From positions 434,001-498,000 of the forward strand of contig NZ_JADFBY010000001.1 in NCBI RefSeq assembly GCF_015223065.1: DNA of 64,000 nucleotides, read 5' to 3'. Of this stretch, positions 1 through 9,339 are shown piece by piece. Positions within the stretch are counted from its first letter, which is position 1. Each line of letters opens with the position of its first letter. The position numbers were made by a program, and so were the translations under genes. Source of the DNA: Mucilaginibacter sp. JRF (GTDB lineage Bacteria > Bacteroidota > Bacteroidia > Sphingobacteriales > Sphingobacteriaceae). The notes under the pieces are model-generated. The model was not told the origin of the DNA and did no database searches. It saw nothing but the letters and a program-made list of their open reading frames with translations.

Positions 1-1619
1 CGCCAAGCACTATCAGGAGAGATTTTGCCGAGCGTAGTTCAAGCATCTACCGTTTCTCGCTAAAGTATGCCAATGTGTTTAACAACGTGCACAATGTTAG
101 CGCTTTGGTATTGCACGAGGGTCGTAAACAGCAAGGCGACGGATTTTATGCATCAAGGCAGCTAAGCCTTGATATTGATGAACTTTTTGCTGGTGATGCC
201 GATAAACAGGTGGGTAGCATGGATGTAGCCCAGCGATTTGAGTACGCCAACCAATCGTACGTTGGTCGTGTTAACTACAGCTACAAAGGCAAGTACCTGT
301 TTGAGGGCGCCTTCAGGATGGATGGTTCATCACGTTTCCCTAAAAACGGGCGCTGGGGCTTTTTTCCTTCAACATCAGTAGGTTATCGCGTGTCTGAAGA
401 AGGTTTCTGGAAAGAGTCGCTAAAAGGTGTTATCAGTGATTTGAAGATCAGGGCATCATACGGTGTAATGGGTGATGACTCGGGTATAGCATACCAGTTT
501 GTTAGCGGTTTCAACTACCCATCGGGCGCGGCCATTTTTGATGGTAAGTATGTTAACGGCGCGGCAAGCACCGGTATACCTAACTACAACATTACCTGGT
601 ACGAATCAAAAATGCTGGATGCCGGTTTTGATATGGAACTGTGGAACGGCAAAATGGGCGTAACTTTTGATGTTTTCAGAAGAAACCGTACCGGTTTGTT
701 AGCCAGTCGTGCACAATCTATCCCGGGTACTATTGGTGCGGCATTCCCGCTGGAGAATTTGAACTCTGACCGTAATGAGGGTTTTGAGTTGGCCATTAAC
801 CATAAAGCGTCATTCCGTAATATAACTTATACTGTTGGCGGTAACGTATCGTTAACCCGTATCATGAATATGGATGTGCAGCGTGCAGGCGACCGCAGTG
901 CATACCATAACTGGAGAAACAATACACAAAACCGCTATAGTAATATATGGTGGGGACTTGAAGCAGGCGGCCAATACCAAAGCTTTCAGGAAATTGCCGA
1001 GTTTCCGGTATATACCAGCCGTGGCGAATTGCCGGGTAACTACTACCATAAGGATTGGAATGGCGACGGTGTGATTGATGATATGGACATGCACCCAATG
1101 GGTTTTGGCGCTGCGCCGTTGTTAAACTTTGGTATAAATGCCAGCGTAATGTATAAAGGCTGGGATTTCTTTATGCTATGGCAAGGCGCTTCAATGTCGA
1201 ACGTGTTTTATAACGAAATTCTGCGTCACCCGCTGCATTCAGGTTATGACAATACGCTCGAGCGTTTCCTTGACCGCTGGAGGCCTGCAAACCCATCAGC
1301 CGAACCGTTTGACCAAAAAACACAGTTCATTCCGGGTAAATACCCAATGCCGGGTGGTTCTGATCCCGGTCGCGAATCTCAGTTCGCTATGTACAACAAT
1401 CGTTACATCCGCTTAAAAAATGTTGAGCTGGGTTATACCTTCCCGGTATCTATCAGCAAATGGGTGGGCATCCGCAAGGCAAGGCTGGCTGTGGGTGGTT
1501 ACAACCTGTTAACCTTCTCGCCAGTAAGTTTTGTTGACCCCGAGCATCCCGAAGACCAGGGCGGTTATATGTACCCGCTTAACAAAACATTCAATGTTAG
1601 TCTTTCCTGCAAATTCTAA
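1..1619 (+). CDS. SusC/RagA-type TonB-dependent outer-membrane transporter, 3' part (5' end outside window)
   Basis: The reading frame is open from base 3 to the stop at 1617-1619, so the window starts inside the gene; the first GTG at 75 is not a real start. About 538 residues of the C-terminal half are present. They show the alternating aromatic and glycine-rich strands of a 22-strand TonB-dependent barrel, including the WGFFPS strand typical of SusC proteins, and end in the aromatic C-terminus LSCKF expected for an outer-membrane barrel. Family members import nutrients across the outer membrane with a SusD lipoprotein as lid, powered by TonB. The SusD partner starts 9 bases downstream, so the two form an operon. 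The signal peptide, carboxypeptidase-like domain and plug lie upstream and cannot be judged. Substrate is unknown; the phosphoesterases downstream hint at a phosphorylated compound (inference). Confidence 0.93.
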   Translation, partial: PSTIRRDFAERSSSIYRFSLKYANVFNNVHNVSALVLHEGRKQQGDGFYASRQLSLDIDELFAGDADKQVGSMDVAQRFEYANQSYVGRVNYSYKGKYLFEGAFRMDGSSRFPKNGRWGFFPSTSVGYRVSEEGFWKESLKGVISDLKIRASYGVMGDDSGIAYQFVSGFNYPSGAAIFDGKYVNGAASTGIPNYNITWYESKMLDAGFDMELWNGKMGVTFDVFRRNRTGLLASRAQSIPGTIGAAFPLENLNSDRNEGFELAINHKASFRNITYTVGGNVSLTRIMNMDVQRAGDRSAYHNWRNNTQNRYSNIWWGLEAGGQYQSFQEIAEFPVYTSRGELPGNYYHKDWNGDGVIDDMDMHPMGFGAAPLLNFGINASVMYKGWDFFMLWQGASMSNVFYNEILRHPLHSGYDNTLERFLDRWRPANPSAEPFDQKTQFIPGKYPMPGGSDPGRESQFAMYNNRYIRLKNVELGYTFPVSISKWVGIRKARLAVGGYNLLTFSPVSFVDPEHPEDQGGYMYPLNKTFNVSLSCKF

Positions 1620-1628
1620 GAAATCATC

Positions 1629-3530
1629 ATGAAAAAAATATATCGCATATTGATGATCGTGGTAACGATCACGCTCATATCAACCTCATGTAATAAGATG
1701 GATATTCCGCCGGCCAATCTTTTGGTTAACGACGATATATTCAGAACCACCAATGGCATTACGGCTTACTTCGCCAAAATGTATTCATCATTACCGTTGG
1801 AGGATTTTCGCTACTCGCATAACCGTGGCTTTAATAACGAACGTGTAACCCACAACGTAGGTGGTATTACCGGCGAGGCTGTTGGCCGCGATACGCAAAT
1901 GTTACCGGCCGTACAATGGTTTGGTGAAGGCTACTCGCTGCTGCGCGATGTAAATATGTTTATTAAAACCCTGGCGCAATATGCCGGCTATCACAGCGAA
2001 GAAGATGTAAAGCACTGGCTTGGCGAGGCCCGCATGATCCGTGCATTTGCCTATACAACCATGGCAAAACGCTACGGTGGTGTGCCAATTGTAAACGATG
2101 TTATTGAGGATTTTGAAGCCGCCGCGCTTCCTCGTAACTCAGAGGATGAGGTTTGGGAAAACATAGCTACTGATTACCAGTACGCCATTGATAACATGCG
2201 TGCTACTTCTGCCGCTGGTCGTTTCAATAAATACTCGGCCGCTGCATATAAAGCTCAGGCTATGTTATATGCCGCTTCAATAGCTAACTTCAGTACCATT
2301 ACCTTGGCCGATTCTAAAAACGGCGGGGCACAGGTTTGTGGTATTCCAAAGGCACGTGCTGCTTATTACTACAAGCTGGCCTACGATGCATCGAAAGTTG
2401 TAGACGAGGGCGGTTATAAATTATACATGGATGATTGGGCCGAAGGTAACCTGGAATCACAATATGTTAACTTCCAAAATATCCACCAAAAGCTGCCTAA
2501 CACCGAGTCGATATTTGTACGTTACTTCCGTTTTCCTGATCTGCCACACTCATGGGATGCCGTATATGGTCCGTTGCAGTTGGCTATCGGCGGTCTTTCA
2601 GGCGGTTTAACCCCGTCGTATGATCTGGTGCGCGATTATGATGGTATTGGCGATTTTGTTGACCAGAACAACAAATACGTGCTGTATAACAACACCATGG
2701 AGCCCTTTCAAAACGCCGAGCCAAGGCTGAGGGCAACAGTAATTTTACCGGGCGATAACTACAAAGGTTCAGTAATTGAAGTGTATCGTGGTATATACAC
2801 AGGTAACTATCCGGCCGAGGGTTTAAGCAAGTTGTATGATAGCAACGATAACTTCAACCTCTATCAATCAAACACCAACATATTAACCTCTATCAGTAAC
2901 ATCGACCAAAAGTATTTTACGCTGAGCAACGGCCAGCAAATGCGTGCGGCCGGTTTAAGTGGCGCTTTTAACAGTGAGAACAGGGGTACCAGAACCGGCT
3001 TTTTGCTGCGTAAGCTGATGGACCCAACCGTACCCGCCAATCAGCTGGACAACAACCGTTCAGAATCTGACTGGGTGGATATGCGTTACGCCGAAGTGTT
3101 GCTTATACGTGCCGAGGCCATATACGAGCTTAACCAATTGGGTGAAACAGCCGGTAGTTTACAGGAGGCTTATGATGCTATACAGCAGATCCGCCGCCGT
3201 GCAGGTGCAAACCTGATGACCGGTACCGGGCAGCTTACCCGCGAAGTTATACGCAAGGAGCGCAGAAAAGAACTTGCCTTTGAAAGCAAAGCCTACTGGG
3301 ATCAGGTACGCTGGCGCACATTTAAGGATCTGTTTCCTGACAATCCACGACGTAAGCTTAAAGGTGCCCTGGCATTCTACGTACCATCAATTAACAAATG
3401 GTTTTTTGATGTAAAGGGTGTTGAACTTGGTAATGCCGAGCGTGTATTCCCTGAAACATGGTATTACCTGCAAATTCCGGTTGACCAGATCAGCAAGAAC
3501 CCTAAACTGATACAAAATCCGGGTTATTAA
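1629..3530 (+). CDS. SusD/RagB-family surface lipoprotein
   Basis: A 633-residue protein with a lipoprotein signal peptide (lysine-rich start, hydrophobic core, Cys21 as probable lipidation site) that should place it on the outer-membrane surface. It keeps SusD features: an N-terminal helical TPR-like region in which LGEARMIRAFAY lines up with the family's RGEARFLRA motif, then the C-terminal KERRKELAFESKAYWDQVRW block and the NPGY ending. SusD proteins bind the substrate and close over the SusC barrel. It directly follows the susC gene and precedes a DUF3823 lipoprotein. At 633 residues it is longer than the usual 500-570, which suggests an insertion in the central binding region. Substrate cannot be read from sequence. 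Confidence 0.95.
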   Translation: MKKIYRILMIVVTITLISTSCNKMDIPPANLLVNDDIFRTTNGITAYFAKMYSSLPLEDFRYSHNRGFNNERVTHNVGGITGEAVGRDTQMLPAVQWFGEGYSLLRDVNMFIKTLAQYAGYHSEEDVKHWLGEARMIRAFAYTTMAKRYGGVPIVNDVIEDFEAAALPRNSEDEVWENIATDYQYAIDNMRATSAAGRFNKYSAAAYKAQAMLYAASIANFSTITLADSKNGGAQVCGIPKARAAYYYKLAYDASKVVDEGGYKLYMDDWAEGNLESQYVNFQNIHQKLPNTESIFVRYFRFPDLPHSWDAVYGPLQLAIGGLSGGLTPSYDLVRDYDGIGDFVDQNNKYVLYNNTMEPFQNAEPRLRATVILPGDNYKGSVIEVYRGIYTGNYPAEGLSKLYDSNDNFNLYQSNTNILTSISNIDQKYFTLSNGQQMRAAGLSGAFNSENRGTRTGFLLRKLMDPTVPANQLDNNRSESDWVDMRYAEVLLIRAEAIYELNQLGETAGSLQEAYDAIQQIRRRAGANLMTGTGQLTREVIRKERRKELAFESKAYWDQVRWRTFKDLFPDNPRRKLKGALAFYVPSINKWFFDVKGVELGNAERVFPETWYYLQIPVDQISKNPKLIQNPGY

Positions 3531-3586
3531 GTCCTTGATATTTAAAGTATTATCTGATTGATAAACGAACGTAAAATAAAAATACA

Positions 3587-4339
3587 ATGAAATATAAAGT
3601 ATTGGCTTATAGTTTTTTGTTGGCAGGCTTATTTTTAATGAGCGCTTGCACCAAGGTAGATAACTATACTGAGCCCGAAGGAAAAATAAGCGGACGTATT
3701 GTGGATAGAGAGGGCCGCCCCGTATACGCAAACACCGGCAATAGCTCGGTAAGGATAAAAATGCTTGACTATGGGTACAGCTCAAACCCAATGGAGTATT
3801 ACTTAAACGTTGCGCTTAACGGTACGTACGTTAACAACAAAATTTTTGCGAGTACCTACACCATGATACCGCAGGGGCCGTTTGTGCCTGTTGCGGGTCA
3901 GCAAAATGTTAAGGTATCCGGCGATACTAAGGTTGATTTTACCGTTGAGCCATTTTTTGTGGTAGAGTGGGGCGAGCAGGCTTTAGTACCCAATAATAAC
4001 GGAACGGTAACGGCCAATGTACGTGTAACACGCGGTACTGATAATCCTTCGTATCAGCAAAACCTGAACCAGGTACTGCTTTTCATCAGCACTACCGAGT
4101 ATGTGGGTTCAAACAATTACGATCAGCGTTTAACCCCGGTATTAACAGGCGCTACTGCCGAGGCATTTTTAAATAACAATGCCTCTATAACCTCAGTAAC
4201 CGCGGGTACAGCTACCAACAAGGTTGAGCTAAAAAGTGGTTACACCTATTACGTGCGCGTAGGGGTAAGGAGTGCTATGAATGGCGAAATACCGCAGGCT
4301 TATAACTTTAGCGAAGTGAAAAAATTAGTAATGCCGTAA
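3587..4339 (+). CDS. DUF3823-type lipoprotein, third component of the SusC/SusD locus
   Basis: A 250-residue lipoprotein (lipobox MSAC, Cys21). After the Cys it runs into YTEPEGKISGRIVDREGRP and then a stretch ending in GPFVPV, which resembles DUF3823, a two-domain beta-sandwich family found next to SusCD pairs in Bacteroidota (family assignment from memory). The first domain (about residues 30-120) looks like a carboxypeptidase-regulatory/SusE-type fold; the second (about 125-250) looks fibronectin-like. It lies 56 bases after susD and 11 bases before the phosphoesterase gene, so it is probably co-transcribed. The likely role is surface glycan or ligand binding with SusD. No catalytic residues are apparent. 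Confidence 0.8.
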   Translation: MKYKVLAYSFLLAGLFLMSACTKVDNYTEPEGKISGRIVDREGRPVYANTGNSSVRIKMLDYGYSSNPMEYYLNVALNGTYVNNKIFASTYTMIPQGPFVPVAGQQNVKVSGDTKVDFTVEPFFVVEWGEQALVPNNNGTVTANVRVTRGTDNPSYQQNLNQVLLFISTTEYVGSNNYDQRLTPVLTGATAEAFLNNNASITSVTAGTATNKVELKSGYTYYVRVGVRSAMNGEIPQAYNFSEVKKLVMP

Positions 4340-4350
4340 ACCCTGAAAGC

Positions 4351-5970
4351 ATGAAGATCAATATCAAATTGCCCGGATACCGGGGGCTATCAGCATGTAT
4401 GCTGATGTTGGGATTGCTTAACGGCACGGCAGCGCTTGCCCAAATGGCCAAAGGTTATGTTTTTTTAGATGCCAATGGCAATGGTAAAAAAGATCGTGGC
4501 GAAAAAGGCATACAATCCATATCGGTAAGTAATGGCGTAAACGTTATAAAAACAGATAAGAATGGTAAGTACGAGTTGCCGGTGGGTAATGATAACATCC
4601 TTTTTGTTATCAAGCCATCGGGTTTCGGTGTGCCTGTTGACTCGTCAATGCTGCCGCAATTCTATTACATTCACAAACCCCAGGGTTCACCGGCGTTACG
4701 CTACCCGGCGGTAAAACCAACAGGCCCTTTACCTGCTGAAGTAAATTTTGCGCTGTTACGTAAAAAGGAGGATAAGCAATTCCGTACCCTGATATTCGGC
4801 GATCCGCAGGTGTATTCGCAGCAGGATATTGATTGGTTTAAAAAGGGTATACTGGAAGAAGCAAAGCAGATAAAGGGTGTAGCCTTTGGCTTAAGTCTGG
4901 GCGATTTGGTAGGGGATAACCTGAATTTGTTTACAGACTATAAACGAGTAATGGCTACCCTTAATATTCCGTGGTACAACATGGTAGGCAACCACGATCT
5001 GAACTTCGATCTGAAAGTTGATTCGCTGTCCGACGAAAGTTATGAGGCTCAGTTCGGCCCGGCAAATTACGCCTTTGAGTATGGTAATGCCCACTTCATC
5101 ATATTAGATGATATACTGGTTCCCGATCCACGAAAGAATGACGGCTATTGGGCCGGTTTACGACCCGATCAGCTGGAGTTTATAAAGAATGATCTGGCTA
5201 ATACCGATACATCTAAGCTGATCGTATTCGCTTACCATATCCCGATGAAGGATTACGGTGGCAGGGCTTTCCGGGCGGCCGATAGGGTTAAGCTTTTTGA
5301 GCACCTGAAAAATCATCGCCATGTATTAATGCTTTCAGGACATACCCATTTGCAACGCCAGAATTTTTACAACCAGGAAGAAGGCTGGCCGCATGCCGGT
5401 ACCGTGCATGAGTATAATGCGGGCACAACCTCCGGTGATTGGTACTCGGGAGAGTTGGATAGCAATAAGGTACCTTATGCCACCATGCGCGATGGTACCG
5501 AGAAAGGCTACGCTTTTTTAAACATAAGCGGAAATACTTACACCATTGATTATAAAGTTGCCGGAAAACCGGCAACTTACCAAATGGGTGTGTTTTTGCC
5601 CAAGGTTATTGCCCACCGTAAAGATGAGTCGGTTGAGTTTTACGCTAACTTTTTTATGGGGACAGAAAACAGCGACATGCAATACCGCATTGACGGCGGC
5701 AAGTGGACGCCCATGAAACAAGAACAGGCTGTTGACCCGGCTTACCATCAAAGCTATATGCGCTGGGGTACTACTGATACATTAATGTTCGGCAGGCGGC
5801 CATCAAGGGCGCAGGTATCCTCACACTTATGGCGCGGAAGTATAAGTACCGAGTTAAGTGTTGGTGATCATGCTTTAGAGATCAAGGCTGTTGATATGTT
5901 TGGGCGCACATTTATGGATAAGCGCTCCATCCATATTGAAAACCCTAAGTCTTTGCCAAAGGTATATTAG
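4351..5970 (+). CDS. Secreted calcineurin-like metallophosphoesterase with N- and C-terminal beta domains
   Basis: A 539-residue protein with a signal peptide (cleavage after about residue 31, ALAQ). Residues 32-130 form a B-type/Cna-like beta domain that starts with the FLDANGNGKKD repeat seen in the metallophosphoesterase N-terminal family. The catalytic domain (about 140-350) carries the metallophosphatase motifs in order: GDPQ with Asp151 (here replacing D-x-H), GDLVGD with Asp185 and Asp189, GNHD with Asn214 and His215, His296, and GHTH with His331 and His333. Residues 400-535 match the C-terminal domain paired with this family. The enzyme hydrolyses phosphomono- or diesters with a di-metal centre; export to the periplasm or surface is predicted. 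It ends the first SusCD operon, followed by a strong terminator. The true substrate is not known. Confidence 0.88.
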   Translation: MKINIKLPGYRGLSACMLMLGLLNGTAALAQMAKGYVFLDANGNGKKDRGEKGIQSISVSNGVNVIKTDKNGKYELPVGNDNILFVIKPSGFGVPVDSSMLPQFYYIHKPQGSPALRYPAVKPTGPLPAEVNFALLRKKEDKQFRTLIFGDPQVYSQQDIDWFKKGILEEAKQIKGVAFGLSLGDLVGDNLNLFTDYKRVMATLNIPWYNMVGNHDLNFDLKVDSLSDESYEAQFGPANYAFEYGNAHFIILDDILVPDPRKNDGYWAGLRPDQLEFIKNDLANTDTSKLIVFAYHIPMKDYGGRAFRAADRVKLFEHLKNHRHVLMLSGHTHLQRQNFYNQEEGWPHAGTVHEYNAGTTSGDWYSGELDSNKVPYATMRDGTEKGYAFLNISGNTYTIDYKVAGKPATYQMGVFLPKVIAHRKDESVEFYANFFMGTENSDMQYRIDGGKWTPMKQEQAVDPAYHQSYMRWGTTDTLMFGRRPSRAQVSSHLWRGSISTELSVGDHALEIKAVDMFGRTFMDKRSIHIENPKSLPKVY

Positions 5971-5972
5971 TT

Positions 5973-6010
5973 AAAAAGGCGGCGTCATTTACTTTGAAGC
6001 CGCCTTTTTT
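5973..6010 (+). terminator. Rho-independent terminator after the first SusCD/phosphoesterase operon
   Basis: Arms AAAAAGGCGGC (5973-5983) and GCCGCCTTTTT (5999-6009) form a perfect 11-bp stem ending in a T tract directly after the phosphoesterase stop codon. Confidence 0.85.
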
Positions 6011-6152
6011 GAAAATTTTAGAATGACAAAATAAGGTTTTACACGCATTACGTTATTATAATATCATGAAAAGTTAACATAATAACGGGCAAATTTACCC
6101 CCTCTTATTTACGGACCCATCCTTAACTTTTTTAACACGGATGGTATTTATC

Positions 6153-7463
6153 ATGAAAAAACAACTATCAATTGTTCTGCTGCTTGCATTAGTGATGACA
6201 TCGGCACAGCTTATGGCTCAAAAAGCCAAACACGTTATTTTTTTAACCATTGATGGGTTTCGCCCTGATTTTTATTTGGATAGCGAATGGCAAACTCCCA
6301 ACCTGCGCGCGCTGATGAAAGACGGAGCTTATGCCAAAGGTGTTAACAGTGTATTCCCATCCATGACCTATCCATCACATACCACTATAGTTACAGGCGT
6401 GCAGCCCGTAAAGCATGGCGTATACTACAATAATATATTTACGTTGGATGGAGAAGCTAAAATGCCTTACTGGCAGGATAGCTCTATACATGCGCCTACT
6501 ATCTGGAAAGCCGCTAAAGATAAGGGCATGACCGTTGCTTCACTTTACTGGCCGGTATCAGCCGATGCGCCTGTTGATTATAACATACCCGATATTGGTG
6601 GTTTGGGTGATAGCGTGCGTGCACAATATTCATTACCCAAAGGATTTTATGATGAGGTGAAGAAAGAGGTATTTGGCGGTGCCGATAAAATTGATAACGG
6701 AAAAAACCAGAACATAGCCCAGATAGCAGCCTATATCATAAAGAAAAGTAAGCCTGAGTTAATGACCATTCACGTATTTTCAGTAGATGGTGCCCAGCAT
6801 GGAGTTGGCCGCAGCGGAGCACGTGTGCAGCAAGCAATTGCCGACGCGGATGAAGCCGTTGGCATTATTATAAAAGCTTTGAAAGATGCAGGCATATATG
6901 AGAATACGGTGTTGATGATAGGCGGCGACCATGGCTTTTATGATGTAAAAAAGAGCATAGCGCCAAACGTATGGCTTAAAGAAGCCGGATTGATCACCGA
7001 CCTGAAAGCAGGCGATTGGAAAGCACAATTCAATACCGTGGGTGGCTCAGCTTACCTGTATCTTAAAGATGCCGCCGATAAGGCAACCGCCAATAAGGTA
7101 AAAGCTTTACTGGAGGCCCAGCCTGATAGCGTTAAGCAATATTACCGCATCATCACTAAAGAGCAACTGAAAAAGGGTGGTTATAACCCTAATGTTGCTT
7201 TCGCGCTTACTGCCGAGCACGATGCCTCATTTAATATGGCTAATACAGGCAATGCAGTTAAGCCCGGCAAAGGCGGTACACACGGACACTTTCCGGATAC
7301 AAAAAACATACGTACCGGCCTTATAGTACACGGCCCCGGTATACGCAAGGGTGCAGTGATAGCGCAAATGGATTTGAAGGATATGACACCGATTATGATA
7401 AAATTACTTGGTATACCATTCTCTAAAGTTGATGGAAAAGTACCGGCAGGTTTGCTGGAGTAA
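6153..7463 (+). CDS. NPP-type alkaline phosphatase-superfamily phosphodiesterase (secreted)
   Basis: The product has 436 residues when started at the second ATG (6153), which gives a clean signal peptide MKKQLS...LMAQ; an upstream in-frame ATG at 6141 would add only four residues. It belongs to the type I phosphodiesterase/nucleotide pyrophosphatase family. Asp34 lies in TIDGFRPD and the catalytic Thr72 in SMTYPSHTT. The later metal ligands are visible in VDGAQHG, GGDHGFY and THGHFPD. Such enzymes cleave phosphodiester or pyrophosphate bonds of nucleotides or lipid head groups outside the cytoplasm. It is monocistronic, flanked by terminators on both sides, and sits between two SusCD loci. 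Together with the calcineurin-type and acid-phosphatase-like genes nearby it points to organophosphate scavenging (inference). Confidence 0.9.
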   Translation: MKKQLSIVLLLALVMTSAQLMAQKAKHVIFLTIDGFRPDFYLDSEWQTPNLRALMKDGAYAKGVNSVFPSMTYPSHTTIVTGVQPVKHGVYYNNIFTLDGEAKMPYWQDSSIHAPTIWKAAKDKGMTVASLYWPVSADAPVDYNIPDIGGLGDSVRAQYSLPKGFYDEVKKEVFGGADKIDNGKNQNIAQIAAYIIKKSKPELMTIHVFSVDGAQHGVGRSGARVQQAIADADEAVGIIIKALKDAGIYENTVLMIGGDHGFYDVKKSIAPNVWLKEAGLITDLKAGDWKAQFNTVGGSAYLYLKDAADKATANKVKALLEAQPDSVKQYYRIITKEQLKKGGYNPNVAFALTAEHDASFNMANTGNAVKPGKGGTHGHFPDTKNIRTGLIVHGPGIRKGAVIAQMDLKDMTPIMIKLLGIPFSKVDGKVPAGLLE

Positions 7464-7489
7464 TAAATTGTATATTACCTTTTAATAAG

Positions 7490-7523
7490 CGCCGCTCAGA
7501 TTTCAGGATTTGAGCGGCGTTTT
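7490..7523 (+). terminator. Rho-independent terminator after the NPP-type phosphodiesterase gene
   Basis: CGCCGCTCA (7490-7498) pairs with TGAGCGGCG (7511-7519), followed by TTTTG. It lies 26 bases after the stop codon. Confidence 0.75.
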
Positions 7524-7656
7524 GTATATATTGATAGATGGGTATATATGCCGGTATATTATACAGTAATTCGGTAACCACATAAAAATATTTATTAATA
7601 ATAAGCTAACAAACAGGTAGCATGCAGGTAATAACTATGCTAAACTTTTGCATGCT

Positions 7657-8211
7657 ATGGAAAACGTGCATGCGCTTAAGCAGGATTGCTTAACTACTTA
7701 TAAGATGGTTTACTACCAATACCATCAAAAGGTGTATGCTTTTGTGGCGCATAAAACGTCGTCAGCTTACCTGGCTGAGGAGGTAACTCAATTAACCTTT
7801 ATCAAGCTATGGGAAAAGCGGCATCAGCTATCTACCGAGTATGATATTGATGTGCAATTGTTCCGTATAGCGCGTAATGCCATGATAGATGAATTGAGGA
7901 AGGATGCCGTGCGCAACAATCTCATCAACCAGTTAGAGCGTGACATGAATCAGCCTTACACTGATACCTTGGTTGATAAGGAAACGCTTAAGAATGTTAA
8001 TGATGCCATCGAGTTGCTTCCGCCGACACGAAAAATGGTATTTAAGCTCAGTCGTTTCAATAATTTAACCAATGCCGAAATTGCTGAGATGCTTTCCATA
8101 TCAACCAAAACAGTTGAAAACCATATCACCCTGGCTATAAAACAACTCCGCCGATCGGCTATCAGTGCCTCATTTATTATTTTGCTGGATGCCTTATTAA
8201 ATAATTGTTAA
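7657..8211 (+). CDS. ECF-type RNA polymerase sigma-70 factor (FecI-like)
   Basis: The product has 184 residues from the ATG at 7657; a TTG nine bases earlier is a weaker choice. Region 2 is around residues 20-85 and includes AEEVTQLTFIKLWEK and the RIARNAMIDELRK segment. Region 4 (about 120-170) has LPPTRKMVFKLSRFNNLTNAEIAEML followed by STKTVENH, the recognition helix of ECF sigma factors. In Bacteroidota these factors switch on a neighbouring SusCD locus when released by a FecR anti-sigma. The fecR-like gene begins 40 bases downstream, and susC/susD follow. The C-terminus is short and hydrophobic (LLDALLNN). Confidence 0.93.
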   Translation: MENVHALKQDCLTTYKMVYYQYHQKVYAFVAHKTSSAYLAEEVTQLTFIKLWEKRHQLSTEYDIDVQLFRIARNAMIDELRKDAVRNNLINQLERDMNQPYTDTLVDKETLKNVNDAIELLPPTRKMVFKLSRFNNLTNAEIAEMLSISTKTVENHITLAIKQLRRSAISASFIILLDALLNNC

Positions 8212-8251
8212 GCGTTAGGGGCTAAGCGTCCGGCTCCCGTATTGGGAGTAT

Positions 8252-9310
8252 ATGCATCCAACGGACGATCAAATAAAACGATACTTTAACAGGCAATGCA
8301 CAGCCGAAGAAGCTGAGCAGGTTTACCATTACCTCATACAGCACCCGGAGGTTGTTGAGCGCTATTTGAGCTACGACGAATGGCGTGCCTTTACCACCGG
8401 CACACATCCTGATGGTAAAAAATCAGCCGATATGCTGGCCGCCATACTGTCAAAAATTGATGCTGAGCCACAAAGACAACCGGTTAAATTATGGCGATAC
8501 ATAAGCATAGCGGCAACAATATGTGTTTTTATCGGGCTGATGGTTTTCCAGCTTACACGTCCTCGGCCGCAGGGCCAACCATATGTAGTTTCAAAAACAC
8601 ATGTTATCAACTGGCAAAATGCTACTAACCATGGCAACCGTGTTCAGCATATTAAACTGGATGATGGATCGGATGTCGCTCTATCGCCCGGATCATCCGT
8701 ACGATACAAACTTCCCTTTAAAAATAAAACCCGCGATATATACCTTACCGGTGTTGCCCGCTTTAAGGTGGCTAAAGATAAAGCCCGTCCGTTCACCGTA
8801 TTTTCGGGCGAAGTAGCCACTACTGCCCTGGGTACTGTTTTTACCATCACCGCATGGCCTGCCGAAAAAATAACACGTGTTAAACTGCACTCAGGCAAGG
8901 TTAGGGTTACCAATACCGCAAATGGTTTTGAGCCGCAGTACCTGCTGCCCGGCAAGGAGCTGGTGTTTAATAAAACCACCGGCAGTGTAAACCTGCGCCG
9001 CTTTACTGAACAAGCCGCTGCTACCAAACCGGCACCGGCTATAGCGGGCACAGTTAAACTTAACGGCGATACCCTGCGCTTTGTTAATCAACCACTGCCC
9101 GATGTGTTTAACAAGCTGCAACAACTGTACGGCAACAGCATAGCTATCAAAGCCGATCTGAAAAAGTACCGTTTTACCGGCGACTTTAACATAGCTACCG
9201 ACTCACTACCCGTAGTGCTTTCAACCATAGGTACACTTAACAAACTACAGGTAATAAAAACCGATAGTACTTACACCATCATACCCATCAAGATCAACAA
9301 GAAAAAGTAA
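8252..9310 (+). CDS. FecR-family anti-sigma factor
   Basis: A 352-residue single-pass inner-membrane protein. The cytoplasmic N-terminus (1-75) would bind the sigma factor encoded just upstream. One membrane helix is near residues 77-97 (YISIAATICVFIGLMVF). The periplasmic FecR domain (about 115-215) has the characteristic LDDGSDVALSPGSSVRY and FTVFSGEVATTALGTVF segments. A C-terminal DUF4974-like domain (about 265-345) starts at LRFVNQPLPDVFNKLQQLYG. FecR proteins normally receive a signal from a TonB receptor with an N-terminal STN domain. The SusC encoded next does not visibly have one, so either signalling differs here or the true partner lies elsewhere. Confidence 0.94.
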   Translation: MHPTDDQIKRYFNRQCTAEEAEQVYHYLIQHPEVVERYLSYDEWRAFTTGTHPDGKKSADMLAAILSKIDAEPQRQPVKLWRYISIAATICVFIGLMVFQLTRPRPQGQPYVVSKTHVINWQNATNHGNRVQHIKLDDGSDVALSPGSSVRYKLPFKNKTRDIYLTGVARFKVAKDKARPFTVFSGEVATTALGTVFTITAWPAEKITRVKLHSGKVRVTNTANGFEPQYLLPGKELVFNKTTGSVNLRRFTEQAAATKPAPAIAGTVKLNGDTLRFVNQPLPDVFNKLQQLYGNSIAIKADLKKYRFTGDFNIATDSLPVVLSTIGTLNKLQVIKTDSTYTIIPIKINKKK

Positions 9311-9339
9311 ACATTCATTACAAGAAAAACCCACTCACT

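Noticed and set aside
7631..7656. TAAACTTTTG before the sigma factor gene as a -7 promoter element
   Set aside because: It does not fit the TAnnTTTG spacing and lies too close to the start codon.
8644..9051. Antisense open frame opposite the FecR gene, and similar antisense frames elsewhere
   Set aside because: They lie fully inside well-recognised genes, lack family features and are explained by the codon bias of the true gene.
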